In this document: positions 1-7,455 of the stretch, piece by piece
Layout of the letters: each line of letters starts with the position of its first letter
How positions within the stretch are numbered: position 1 is the stretch's first letter
Assembly: GCF_003002065.1 (NCBI RefSeq)
Contig: NZ_PVZG01000002.1
Location: 310,001 to 374,000 of the forward strand
From: Pseudosporangium ferrugineum
GTDB taxonomy: Bacteria; Actinomycetota; Actinomycetes; Mycobacteriales; Micromonosporaceae
Direction: 5' to 3'
Length of the DNA: 64,000 nucleotides
Program-made: the position numbers and the translations under genes
The notes under the pieces: generated by a model
The model's database searches: none
Seen by the model: the letters and a program-made list of their open reading frames with translations, nothing else
What the model was told of the DNA's origin: nothing

Positions 1-770
1 GCCTGCTCCGGGGCGAGCACCGGGGACGCCGACTCCTCGATGATCTTCTGGTTGCGCCGCTGCACCGAGCAGTCGCGGACGCCCAGCGCCCACGCCGTGC
101 CCTGCCCGTCGGCGATCACCTGGACCTCGACGTGCCGGGCGCCGGAGACCAGGCGCTCCAGGAACACCACGCCGGAGCCGAACGCGCGCAGGGCCTCCTG
201 GCTGGTGCGCTCGTACGCGTCCGCCAGCTCGTCCGCCGAGGTGACCTTGCGGATGCCCCGCCCGCCGCCGCCCGCGGTGGCCTTGAGCATCAGCGGGTAG
301 CCGATCTGCTCGCCGTGGCGCAGCGCCTCGTCGAGGGTGGCGACCTCGCCCCGGCTCCATGGCGCGACCGGCACGCCGACCTCCTCGGCGATCAGCTTGG
401 AGCCGATCTTGTCGCCGAGCTTGCGCATCGCCTCGGCGCTCGGGCCGACGAAGGTGACGCCGATCTTCTCGCAGAGCTGCGCGAACGCGGGGTCCTCGGC
501 GACGAAGCCCCAGCCGACCCAGGCCGCGTCGGCGCGGGTCTCCACGAGCGCCCGTTCCAGGACCGCGTGGTCCAGGTACGGCCGCGCCGAGGCGGGGCCG
601 AGCGGGTAGGTGATGTCCGCTTCCCGGACGAAGGTGGCGCTGCGGTCGTCGTCGGTGTAGAGAGCCACCGTCTCGATCCGCGTTCCGGTCTGGGCGGATA
701 GATCCCGGACGGCGTGGATGAGCCGCATCGCGGCCTCTCCACGGTTGACGATGGCGACACGTTTGAACAC
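1..770 (-). CDS. Biotin carboxylase N-terminal part of an acyl-CoA carboxylase (partial)
   Basis: The gene runs off the left edge, so only about the first 256 residues are present. The product opens with MFKRVAIVNRGEAAMRLI, the biotin-carboxylase N-terminal fold, and continues with a glycine-rich ATP-grasp loop (ATAGGGGRGIRKV) and the CSVQRRNQKIIEES stretch typical of biotin-dependent carboxylases. It would carboxylate biotin using ATP and bicarbonate. The opening residues resemble the long actinobacterial proteins that fuse biotin carboxylase, biotin carrier and carboxyltransferase, but the rest is outside the window, so a separate alpha subunit is possible. The GTG start has a GGGAGA about 11 bases upstream. 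It is divergent from the PadR gene. Confidence 0.85.
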   Translation of the reverse strand, partial: MFKRVAIVNRGEAAMRLIHAVRDLSAQTGTRIETVALYTDDDRSATFVREADITYPLGPASARPYLDHAVLERALVETRADAAWVGWGFVAEDPAFAQLCEKIGVTFVGPSAEAMRKLGDKIGSKLIAEEVGVPVAPWSRGEVATLDEALRHGEQIGYPLMLKATAGGGGRGIRKVTSADELADAYERTSQEALRAFGSGVVFLERLVSGARHVEVQVIADGQGTAWALGVRDCSVQRRNQKIIEESASPVLAPEQ

Positions 771-850
771 CGGCGAAGTCTCCCAACTGCCCACGAACAG
801 AAGGCGACGTCCGGATCTCGGAGCGTCGCCTGCCTCTGTCTACACCCTGG

Positions 851-872
851 TGGATTACCGCCCGGTAGACCA
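851..872. promoter_or_regulatory. Inverted repeat upstream of the carboxylase gene
   Basis: Arms TGGATTACCG and CGGTAGACCA flank a 2-base centre; 8 of 10 positions pair and the inner TACCG/CGGTA is perfect. It lies about 80 bases upstream of the carboxylase GTG, in the 200-base divergent region. The shape suits a TetR-type dimer, but no regulator can be assigned. Confidence 0.35.
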
Positions 873-941
873 ATGTCCCGGACCGCGCATGGTGGAGCGC
901 TTGCGTTGTAGGAATCCCACAAATCGAGCCGTCCGGCGCAG

Positions 942-961
942 CTATACACCCAGATGTATAG
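942..961. promoter_or_regulatory. PadR-type operator overlapping a -10 box
   Basis: CTATACA (942-948) and TGTATAG (955-961) form a perfect 7-bp inverted repeat with a 6-base spacer, the AT-rich form usual for PadR autoregulation. The right arm includes TATAGT (957-962), a plausible -10 whose transcript would start at or next to the ATG at 971. There is no Shine-Dalgarno sequence, so the mRNA is probably leaderless and binding here would block the promoter. Confidence 0.65.
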
Positions 962-970
962 TGTGCCGCC

Positions 971-1495
971 ATGACGATCGCGGCGGCCTTCCTCGCCCTG
1001 CTGGAGGAGCGGCCCCGGCACGGTTACGACCTGAAGGGTGCCTACGACCGGCACTTCGGCCGGGACCGTCCGCTGCACCACGGCCAGGTGTACGCCACGC
1101 TGTCCCGCCTGCTCAAGAACGGCCTGGTCGAGGTGGCGGCGGTGGAGCCCGGCGCGGGCCCGGACCGCAAGCGGTACGCCATCACCGGCCCCGGCGTCAC
1201 CGGCGTGCGGCGCTGGATGTCCGAACCGGAGGACCCGGCCGGCTACCTGCACAGCGCCGTGCACGCCAAGGTCGTCGGCGCCCTGCTCACCGGCCGGTCC
1301 GCCGCCGCCGTGCTCGACGCCCAGCGCGCCGCCCATCTGCGCGCGATGCGGGAGCTGACCCGCCGCAGGACCACCGGCGACCTCGCCGACCGGCTCCTCT
1401 GCGACCACGCCCTGTTGCACCTGGAGGCGGACCTGCGCTGGCTGGACCTGACCGTCACCCGCCTCGACGAGCTCGCCGCCGCGGTGCGCGGGTGA
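971..1495 (+). CDS. PadR family transcriptional regulator
   Basis: This 174-residue protein has a PadR winged helix in the first 80 residues (FLALLEERPRHGYDLKGAYD, then a recognition helix around VYATLSRLLKNGLV and a wing RKRYAITGPG). A helical C-terminal half of the Vir type for dimerisation follows. PadR proteins are usually ligand-released repressors of drug efflux or detoxification genes and of themselves. The palindrome immediately upstream supports autoregulation. No transporter lies beside it, so its target could be the divergent carboxylase or a distant gene. The ATG start is supported by the -10 box placed for a leaderless message. Confidence 0.9.
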   Translation: MTIAAAFLALLEERPRHGYDLKGAYDRHFGRDRPLHHGQVYATLSRLLKNGLVEVAAVEPGAGPDRKRYAITGPGVTGVRRWMSEPEDPAGYLHSAVHAKVVGALLTGRSAAAVLDAQRAAHLRAMRELTRRRTTGDLADRLLCDHALLHLEADLRWLDLTVTRLDELAAAVRG

Positions 1496-1642
1496 GGCGG
1501 TAAGTCCATATTGCTGGCATATCACCGTATGTGTCGCGCGGGCCCCGGGACCGTACGGCCGGGTCCGCATCGGGCGGTCAGCCGGTGCCGGCCATCGCCG
1601 TGACGTGCGAGATTGTCGCGCGGACACGGCGAGGAGGCAGGG

Positions 1643-1825
1643 ATGGACGACGCACTCCGGGAGTACGCCGCCGGCCGCGAGGATGCCCTGGCCGGGCACC
1701 GCGACGCCGACCGGGCCGGCCACCCGGAGACCGGCCCCGACTACCGGATGGGTTTCCTCGACGCCCGGATCGAGGTCTTCCGCATGCTCGCCCAACTGCG
1801 TGCCCTCCTGGAGGAGAACGGCTGA
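1643..1825 (+). CDS. Small conserved-looking hypothetical protein, 60 residues
   Basis: A 60-residue acidic protein starts at an ATG with a strong GAGGAGG sequence a few bases upstream. A longer reading from 1613 is possible but lacks such a site. The product has many charged residues, begins MDDALREYAAGREDALAG and ends in an amphipathic helix (FRMLAQLRALLEENG). It has no signal peptide, membrane segment or cysteine. I do not recognise the family. It is convergent with the downstream hydrolase and separated from it by a hairpin. Confidence 0.7.
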   Translation: MDDALREYAAGREDALAGHRDADRAGHPETGPDYRMGFLDARIEVFRMLAQLRALLEENG

Positions 1826-1848
1826 GCCGCCGGCCGTGACCGGCGGCT
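1825..1848. terminator. Hairpin between convergent genes
   Basis: AGCCGCCGG and CCGGCGGCT pair perfectly over 9 bp around a 6-base loop, starting at the last base of the 60-residue gene. It sits between convergent genes and can serve both strands. No T-tract follows, as is common in high-GC actinomycetes. Confidence 0.6.
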
Positions 1849-1862
1849 CCACCCTATGGCCG

Positions 1863-2891
1863 TCAGGCCGGGCCGAGGCGCCGTGCCGACCAGTCGAGGA
1901 TCGCCTGGTTGGTCTGCGGTGCCGTGCGGTGCAGCGTGACGTTGTGGTTGGCGTCCGGTACGACCAGGGCGTCGACGGTCGCGTCCGGGCCGTAGTAGGG
2001 CCGTTCGTCGGCCGTCAGGGCCTCGCTCGAGGAGCAGTCCGCGGACGTGAGCCCGTTGCAGAATTCCGGCTCCTGCCGTCCGACCACGACGAGGACCGGG
2101 ACGTTGATGTTCTTCGACTGCGCGAACAGGATGTCCGGCAGGGCCGTGAACCGCTCGGACTGCGTACCGGTCTCCTTGAGCCGCTCGTCCAGCTCGATGA
2201 CGGCCGGATCGGTGTTGCGGGCCTCGTAGTACGCCGACCGGGCGCCCGGGAGGGTGGTGACGTAGCCGAGGTCGAGGCCGCTGGTGACGAACTTCGGGTC
2301 CAGCGGCGCCGGGTAGTACCGCAGCGAGTCGATCGCGAGCCCCTCCAGGCTGGCCTGGTGGGTGACGGCCGTCGCCACGACGGCGTCGACGTCGCGGTAC
2401 GTGCCGGCCTCGAGCCAGGAGATGAGCGCGCCGATGCTGTGCCCGACCAGCATCACCTTGTCGAACCGGCCGCCCAGCTCGCCGCGGCGCAGGGCCTGCA
2501 CGACCTGATGGACCGAGGAGGCGTTGGCCTCGTGCGTGATCTGGACGCTCGGCGGGTGGGCCGAGGCGCCGTGGCCGAGCCGCGACAGGTTCAGCGTGGC
2601 GAAACCGGCGGCGTTCGCGGCGCGGACGTACGAGTACCGCTCCGGCTGGTACGGGAAGTCCCAGTAGTACTGCCCCCAGGTGATGCCGTGCACCAGGACC
2701 TGGACGACCTTCGCGCCGGCCGGTACGCACAGCCGCCCGGCCATCGGCATCGGCGTGCCGGCGACGGTCACCGGCACGGACACGTCGGTGCAGGTGACCT
2801 CGGGCGCGGCGGCACGGGCGGCGACCGGGGCGGCGGTGGACAACGACAACCCGAGCAGCACCGCCAGGGCGCCGTGGGTCAGGGCTCGCAT
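1863..2891 (-). CDS. Secreted alpha/beta hydrolase
   Basis: This 342-residue protein starts at an ATG preceded by AGAGGAA. An upstream ATG at 2939 would add 16 residues with no ribosome site. Residues 1-29 form a signal peptide rich in Ala and Leu. The alpha/beta hydrolase core follows, with an LVHGITWG oxyanion region near residue 67, the nucleophile elbow GHSIG at 150-154 (Ser152) and a C-terminal His in DANHNVTLHR. Two cysteine pairs (near 34/55, and in the FCN/DCSS lid region) suggest disulfides. It is probably an extracellular esterase or lipase; the substrate is unknown. An inverted repeat lies just upstream. Confidence 0.85.
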   Translation of the reverse strand: MRALTHGALAVLLGLSLSTAAPVAARAAAPEVTCTDVSVPVTVAGTPMPMAGRLCVPAGAKVVQVLVHGITWGQYYWDFPYQPERYSYVRAANAAGFATLNLSRLGHGASAHPPSVQITHEANASSVHQVVQALRRGELGGRFDKVMLVGHSIGALISWLEAGTYRDVDAVVATAVTHQASLEGLAIDSLRYYPAPLDPKFVTSGLDLGYVTTLPGARSAYYEARNTDPAVIELDERLKETGTQSERFTALPDILFAQSKNINVPVLVVVGRQEPEFCNGLTSADCSSSEALTADERPYYGPDATVDALVVPDANHNVTLHRTAPQTNQAILDWSARRLGPA

Positions 2892-2915
2892 GCGTTCCTC
2901 TTCCCGGACGGGGTG

Positions 2916-2939
2916 ATGATCCGTGATCGTAAGGATCAT
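2916..2939. promoter_or_regulatory. Inverted repeat in the hydrolase promoter region
   Basis: ATGATCC (2916-2922) and GGATCAT (2933-2939) are perfect arms with a 10-base spacer. On the minus strand a TACGAT -10-like element falls inside the spacer, about 35 bases upstream of the hydrolase ATG. This looks like an operator over the promoter; the regulator is unknown. Confidence 0.35.
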
Positions 2940-3048
2940 TGCCGCGCTCGGGATGCCGCGCCCCTTTTCATGCCCTATCGGGCAGCGGGAACGGGTGGGA
3001 CGCCCGGAAGGGGCCCCACCCGCCTCGTCACCTACCCGGCTGCCCCGG

Positions 3049-3660
3049 TCAGCAGGGGTCGACCGCGTCGATCATGTTCGCCAGTCCCGACCACCGGTTC
3101 AGGTTGTAGTCGGTGTGCGGGGCGGTGCTGCCGAACTTCCACTTCCAGCTGCCCTCCCAGTTGTAGAAGCCCGCCGTGGTGCCGGCCGTCTGGCTGTTGT
3201 CGTACGACTCCAGCCGGTCGTTCAGGCCGTAGTCGCCGAGGTTGATGAAGTCGCAGTAGTAGAGGTTGAACAGGACCCCGCTGAAGTTGGGCCGGTCGAA
3301 GAGGCACAGGTACTCGTACGAGCAGTTGGCCATGGTCCCCGCGCCGGACAGCGGGCGGGCCCGCTGTTCGCCCGGCACCGGGACGACCGCCCGGACCCGG
3401 CCGTCGGCCGACCGCACCTCGTTGGCGCTGACCTGCCGGCCGCCGGTCTTCATGCCGGCGAGAATCCTGTCGACCTCGCCCTGCAACTGCCGGGCCTGCC
3501 GCTGGTCGAGACCCGCGGCGCGGGCCTGCTCGGCGAACGCCGACCGCGACGCCGTGTCCCCGGCGGACGCGTTCGCCACCTGGGCGGGCGCCGCGACGAC
3601 GGCCAGGGCGGCGAGGGCGACGCCCCACCTCTTGGCGTTGCGGATGATCGTCTCTTTCAT
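3049..3660 (-). CDS. Secreted peptidase-inhibitor I36-like protein
   Basis: This 203-residue product starts at ATG with AGGGACA upstream. Residues 1-32 form a signal peptide ending near VANASA. The middle is charged and helical. The C-terminal third has the aromatic, cysteine-containing beta-rich pattern of peptidase inhibitor family I36 and related crystallin-like proteins (CSYEYLCLFDRPNFSG, then YYCDFINLGDYGLNDR, ending in DPC). Known relatives inhibit metalloproteases outside the cell. Inhibition by this protein is inferred from similarity only. Confidence 0.75.
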   Translation of the reverse strand: MKETIIRNAKRWGVALAALAVVAAPAQVANASAGDTASRSAFAEQARAAGLDQRQARQLQGEVDRILAGMKTGGRQVSANEVRSADGRVRAVVPVPGEQRARPLSGAGTMANCSYEYLCLFDRPNFSGVLFNLYYCDFINLGDYGLNDRLESYDNSQTAGTTAGFYNWEGSWKWKFGSTAPHTDYNLNRWSGLANMIDAVDPC

Positions 3661-3761
3661 TCCCGTGTCCCTTCGTTGCTCCGAAAATCGAGTTCCGCCT
3701 TGCTGAACGCGCATCTCTCCAGCTCCCCCGTGGGCTCGAACCCCCTCCGCCGTCGCACGGT

Positions 3762-3788
3762 GGAACCGGGCCGGCCGGCGCCGGTTCC
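3762..3788. other. Inverted repeat between two minus-strand genes
   Basis: GGAACCGG and CCGGTTCC pair perfectly around an 11-base GC-rich centre. The site is about 140 bases past the stop of the DUF1707 gene and about 100 bases before the I36 gene start, so it could terminate the first or regulate the second. The rest of the 270-base gap shows nothing else clear. Confidence 0.35.
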
Positions 3789-3930
3789 GTCCACTGGTCT
3801 AGCAGCGATGTCGGCCGATGCGGCGGATGATCGACGCCGATCAATCAATAGCCGGACAATCACCGGAGCCCGGGCAGGGTGAGGCCCGGAGTGGCGAAGG
3901 TGGAAAGGGCGACCGGTAAGGGCGGCCGGT

Positions 3931-4515
3931 CTACCAGGTCCAGCGCCAGAAGCGGCGCTCGTAGCGGACCAGCAGCGAGCCGGCCGCGGCGCTTCCGGTG
4001 ATCACGAAATGCGGCGAGGTCGAGCCGGGCTCCGGGATCGAGGGAACCTTGAGGCTGGCCGACCCGGCGCTCAGCGTGACGCCGTCGATGTCGGCGGTCG
4101 CTCCCCGGGGGAGCACGATGGTCGTGGAACCGGCCTGGGTGGACAGCGCGATCTCGACGACCGGGTGCGGGATGACGGCGTGCCGCAGGTCGAGCTTGAC
4201 CATGCCGGCCATGCTGCGCACCACCAGGCGGCGCGGCACCGACCACCGGCCGGTGCGCTTGAGGTGGCCGGCGTCGCTGCGCAGCTCGACGACGTCGGCG
4301 GGGGTGACGGCCGGCGCGGCGGCCGGCAGGTCCGCCACGAACGGCTCCACGTCCCCGTGGGTGCGGGCCCGGACCACGCCGTCGACGCGTTCCTCGAACT
4401 CGGACATGGTGAGGCGGCCCTCGGCCACCGCGGCGCTGAGCCGGGCGATGACCTGCTCCCGCTCGGCGTCGGAGATGCGTACCGTTCGGTTCGACGGTGC
4501 GATGTCGCCGCTCAC
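3931..4515 (-). CDS. DUF1707 domain protein with C-terminal LiaF-like beta domain
   Basis: This 194-residue protein begins with the DUF1707 (SHOCT-like) motif: RISDAEREQVIARLSAAVAE, then GRLTMSEFEERV and ARTHGDVEPFVADLP in the first 65 residues. The remaining part is a beta-rich domain (about 80-185) resembling the cell-wall-active-antibiotics-response/DUF2154 domain. There is no membrane segment or signal peptide. DUF1707 proteins are abundant in actinomycetes, and the domain probably mediates protein contacts. A role in envelope stress is only suggested by the C-terminal domain. Confidence 0.8.
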   Translation of the reverse strand: MSGDIAPSNRTVRISDAEREQVIARLSAAVAEGRLTMSEFEERVDGVVRARTHGDVEPFVADLPAAAPAVTPADVVELRSDAGHLKRTGRWSVPRRLVVRSMAGMVKLDLRHAVIPHPVVEIALSTQAGSTTIVLPRGATADIDGVTLSAGSASLKVPSIPEPGSTSPHFVITGSAAAGSLLVRYERRFWRWTW

Positions 4516-4560
4516 GCCGCCGAGCTTACGCCGTCGGCGTCCGTTCCCGGCAGCGGCGCC

Positions 4561-6075
4561 TCAGACGACCGGGGTCACGTCGTCGGGAGCGGTGGCCGGC
4601 GTTCCCCGCAGCCGGCCGAGCACCTTGGGCGTCACGGCCCGGTACGCCGCCGGGCTCACCGGGTTGAGCCAGTGCGACGCGCGGACCAGGGCGCTGATGG
4701 TCACGCCGAGGTCGGCCAGCACCTCGTCCAGATTGTGCAGCGAGTACGGGATGATCTTCGTGCCCCGGCAGTGGTGCCCGTCCGTGGCCTCGTCCATGAA
4801 CGCCAGCTGCTCGGCGACCGCCCGCCGCCGCTCCTCCGGCGGGGGCAGCCGCAGGCCACCGGCCAGGTCCGCGGCGATCCAGACGGCCGCCATCTCGGCG
4901 TTGAGCGGGCTGAAGAAGGACGAGTTGTAGCCGTTGAAGTACAGGCCGGGCACCGGCGGGAGGATCTGGCGGTAGAGCAGGAAGTTGCCGCGCTCGTCCA
5001 GCAGCGACGACCGCACGTCCGGGTCCAGGAACGGCACGCCCTGGGTGAAGCCGGTCGCGCAGACGACCAGGTCCGCCGGCACGGTGGTGCCGTCCGACAG
5101 CTCGGCGTGCGGGCGGCCGTCGACGGCGAGCAGCCGGACGATCGTGGTGTCGCGGTGGACCCGGATGCGCCCCGCCTCGACGCCCTCGAAGAAGCCCTCC
5201 GTGGCCAGGCCGATCGCGCCCTTGACGATGCCCTCCATCGTCCCGCGCGGGACGAGGCCCAGCTGGTCCAGCTTGAACTGGCGCCGGGACACCGTACCGA
5301 TGGAATTGATCATGTTCCGGCGGACCGGGTCCGCCGGGCCGTGCAGGACCCGCTCCACCGGGCCGGGACGCAGGTAGCGGAAGAGCGCCTCGCCCATGCG
5401 CGTCAGCAGCAGGAACTTGAAGTTGACCCGTCCGGCGATCCGGCGGGGCACCTTCCACAGCAGTTGCCGCGCCACGACGTGGGTCGACGCCGCCACCTCG
5501 CTGAGCGGGACGGTCACGTCGCAGGCGGACTTGCCGTAGCCGACGACGACCACGTGCCTGCCCGCGCCCTCGGCCGCGTCGTGGACCTCCGTGCCCGCGC
5601 ACACCCGGCCGCCCGCCGCGGTGAACTCCTGCCTGCCCGGGAAGTCGGGAATCGCCGGCTCGCAGAAGACGCCGTTGGCCACGACCAGGCGATCGACCTT
5701 TTCCGTACGCACGGAGCCGTCCACCGTGGACCGCAGCGTCAGGGTCCACCCGTCGTCCTGCCGGGCGGCGCGCTCGACCGACGTGCCGAGCAGCAGGTGC
5801 CGGTCGACCCCGAAGGTCTCGGCGTAGCTCTCGAGCCACCGCTGCACCTGGGCGCCGGTCGGCCACTCCGGGAAGTCGCGGGGCATCGGGAAGTCCGACA
5901 GCGAGTACGTGGCCTTCGCGCTCTGCGTGGTCAGCCCGGGGTAGCGCCGGGTCCGGCTCCACACGCCGCCGACGTCCGGGGCCCGGTCGGCGACGAGCAC
6001 CTCGTGGCCCGCCTGGAGCAGCACCTTCGCGGTGGTCAGCCCGGCGACGCCCGCGCCGACGATCCCGACGCGCAT
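4561..6075 (-). CDS. Flavin-containing (FMO/Baeyer-Villiger-like) monooxygenase
   Basis: This 504-residue protein has a first dinucleotide fold with GAGVAG at 7-12 for FAD and a second with GYGKSA at 179-184 for NADPH. Between them is an FMO-type signature, FPGRQEF at 145-151, in which the usual His of FxGxxxHxxxY is Phe151. It would insert one oxygen into an organic substrate using NADPH. The gene follows the cupin gene by two bases, so the pair is co-transcribed. Its place beside ring-cleavage genes under an IclR-type site suggests it oxidises an aromatic ketone or side chain upstream of ring cleavage. The substrate is unknown. Confidence 0.85.
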   Translation of the reverse strand: MRVGIVGAGVAGLTTAKVLLQAGHEVLVADRAPDVGGVWSRTRRYPGLTTQSAKATYSLSDFPMPRDFPEWPTGAQVQRWLESYAETFGVDRHLLLGTSVERAARQDDGWTLTLRSTVDGSVRTEKVDRLVVANGVFCEPAIPDFPGRQEFTAAGGRVCAGTEVHDAAEGAGRHVVVVGYGKSACDVTVPLSEVAASTHVVARQLLWKVPRRIAGRVNFKFLLLTRMGEALFRYLRPGPVERVLHGPADPVRRNMINSIGTVSRRQFKLDQLGLVPRGTMEGIVKGAIGLATEGFFEGVEAGRIRVHRDTTIVRLLAVDGRPHAELSDGTTVPADLVVCATGFTQGVPFLDPDVRSSLLDERGNFLLYRQILPPVPGLYFNGYNSSFFSPLNAEMAAVWIAADLAGGLRLPPPEERRRAVAEQLAFMDEATDGHHCRGTKIIPYSLHNLDEVLADLGVTISALVRASHWLNPVSPAAYRAVTPKVLGRLRGTPATAPDDVTPVV

Positions 6076-6077
6076 GG

Positions 6078-6542
6078 TCAGTGCCCCCCGGGCGGGAGCT
6101 GGAGCTCGATGCCGAAGTCGGCCATGATCGCCTGGAGCTTGCCGATGTCCTTCGGTCCCGGCGGCAGTGCGCCGAGCGCCTGGTAGTACGCCTCCAGCCC
6201 GGCGGGGGAGACGACCGAGACGATGCGGGCCTCGTCGGCGTACGGGTTGCGGAAGGTGTGCACGACGTTGCGCGGCAGGAACAGGTAGTCGCCGTGGTCG
6301 AGCACGAAGTCCTCGCCGCCGAGCCGGACGTCGAGCCGGCCGGCCAGGCACATGAACGACTCGTCCTCGCGGGTGTGCAGGTGCGCGGGCGGCCCGTCGG
6401 TCTCCGGGGGAACCGTGTACTCGAAGAGGGAGTACGCGTCCCCGGTCGACTTGCCGTCGGTCTTCATCGTGATGCCCAGCCCGATCGCCGGGATCTGCGT
6501 GCCGTCGCGTGACGCGAGCTTGTATCCGCCGCCCAGACTCAC
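6078..6542 (-). CDS. Cupin domain protein
   Basis: The 154-residue product has a single cupin barrel: motif 1 around PPAHLHTREDESFMCLAGRL supplies His-His-Glu, and motif 2 around GDYLFLPRNVVHTFRN supplies the last His. I chose the GTG at 6542 because AGGAGG lies five bases upstream; an ATG at 6629 would add 29 residues that do not look like cupin sequence. The protein probably binds a divalent metal. It is the first gene of an operon with the monooxygenase and could be a small dioxygenase, an isomerase or a decarboxylase; the sequence does not settle which. Confidence 0.85.
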   Translation of the reverse strand: MSLGGGYKLASRDGTQIPAIGLGITMKTDGKSTGDAYSLFEYTVPPETDGPPAHLHTREDESFMCLAGRLDVRLGGEDFVLDHGDYLFLPRNVVHTFRNPYADEARIVSVVSPAGLEAYYQALGALPPGPKDIGKLQAIMADFGIELQLPPGGH

Positions 6543-6608
6543 CCTGACCTCCTGATGTGTGGTCCGGCTCACAGCCTGAGCGGCGTCCCGCGGCGGCGCC
6601 AACGCGGC

Positions 6609-6625
6609 GTCCCGCTGACCGGGAC
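6609..6625. promoter_or_regulatory. IclR-type operator, site A
   Basis: GTCCCGCTGACCGGGAC is a near-perfect palindrome, extended by one more pair each side (6607-6627). It lies 67 bases upstream of the cupin start, between the IclR gene and the cupin-monooxygenase operon. It matches sites B and C at 12 or more of 17 positions. Confidence 0.6.
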
Positions 6626-6635
6626 GCAATGTGGG

Positions 6636-7391
6636 TCAGCGACGCGCGTACGCCCGGGAGGCCGCCGCCGCGGCCAGCCGCACCGCGGGCCCGGCGAGAT
6701 TGGCCCGCACGAGCGCCGTCGGGCCGGTGACCGACAGGGCGGCGGCCACCTCGCCGAGCGGGCCGAAGACCGGCGCCGCGACGCAGCTGACGCCGATGTT
6801 GCCCTCCTCGCGGTCGACCGCCCAGCCGCGGTCCGGGATGGCGGCCAGCTCGCGCCGCAGCCCGGCGGCGGAGGTGATGGTGCGCGGCGTCCGGGGCTCG
6901 AGCCCGTCGGCGATCACCGCGTCCACCGTCGCGGCGTCGCAGTACGCCAGGATGGCCCGGCCCAGCCCCGAGCAGTGCGCCGGGATCCGGCCGCCGACCT
7001 GCGACAACATCGGCATCGGGCGATGACCGGTGATCTTCTCGACGACCAGCACCCGGTTGCCGTCGAGCACGCCGAGCTGCACCGTGATGCGGGTGGCGGC
7101 GTGCAGGTCGTGCAGGAACGGCAGCACCGACTCGCGCAGCTCGTGCCGGATCGGCGCCAGGCCGGAGATCTCGAAGAGCCGGTTGCCGATCCGGTAGCGC
7201 CCGGCCGGCTTGTCCAGCCAGCCCAGCTTGATCATCCGGTCGGCGGTGCGGTGGGTCGTGGACCGGGGCAGGCCGCTGCGGGTGACCAGCGCGGCCAGGG
7301 TCAGCTCGCGGTGGGTCGCGTCGAACGCGGCGAGGATCGCCGCGGCGCGCTCCAGCCCGCCCGAGCCGGTATCCCGCTCAGCGGGACTCAT
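6636..7391 (-). CDS. IclR family transcriptional regulator
   Basis: This 251-residue protein has the IclR layout: a winged helix in residues 10-75 (LERAAAILAAFDA, LPRSTTHRTADRMIKLGWL) and a GAF-like effector domain after that (GRIPAHCSGLGRAILAY; AAGLRRELAAIPDRGWAVDREE; GVSCVAAPVF). IclR proteins often control aromatic catabolism and respond to the substrate. The gene sits between the cupin-monooxygenase operon and the divergent ring-cleavage operon. A palindrome of the same kind found upstream of both flanking minus operons lies across its own first codons, which suggests autoregulation. The ATG has GGAG 8 bases upstream. Confidence 0.92.
   Translation of the reverse strand: MSPAERDTGSGGLERAAAILAAFDATHRELTLAALVTRSGLPRSTTHRTADRMIKLGWLDKPAGRYRIGNRLFEISGLAPIRHELRESVLPFLHDLHAATRITVQLGVLDGNRVLVVEKITGHRPMPMLSQVGGRIPAHCSGLGRAILAYCDAATVDAVIADGLEPRTPRTITSAAGLRRELAAIPDRGWAVDREEGNIGVSCVAAPVFGPLGEVAAALSVTGPTALVRANLAGPAVRLAAAAASRAYARR
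7371..7387. promoter_or_regulatory. IclR-type operator, site B
   Basis: ATCCCGCTCAGCGGGAC, palindromic about its centre, covers codons 2-7 of the IclR gene and lies 69 bases upstream of the SDR start on the other strand. It can therefore act on both divergent transcripts. It shares the pattern RTYCCGCTSASYGGRAC with sites A and C. Confidence 0.6.
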
Positions 7392-7455
7392 CGTTGGTAC
7401 TCCGCGATCATCGGGTCAGGCTAACCGCAATTGCCCGATCGCCGGGAGGTGCGCC

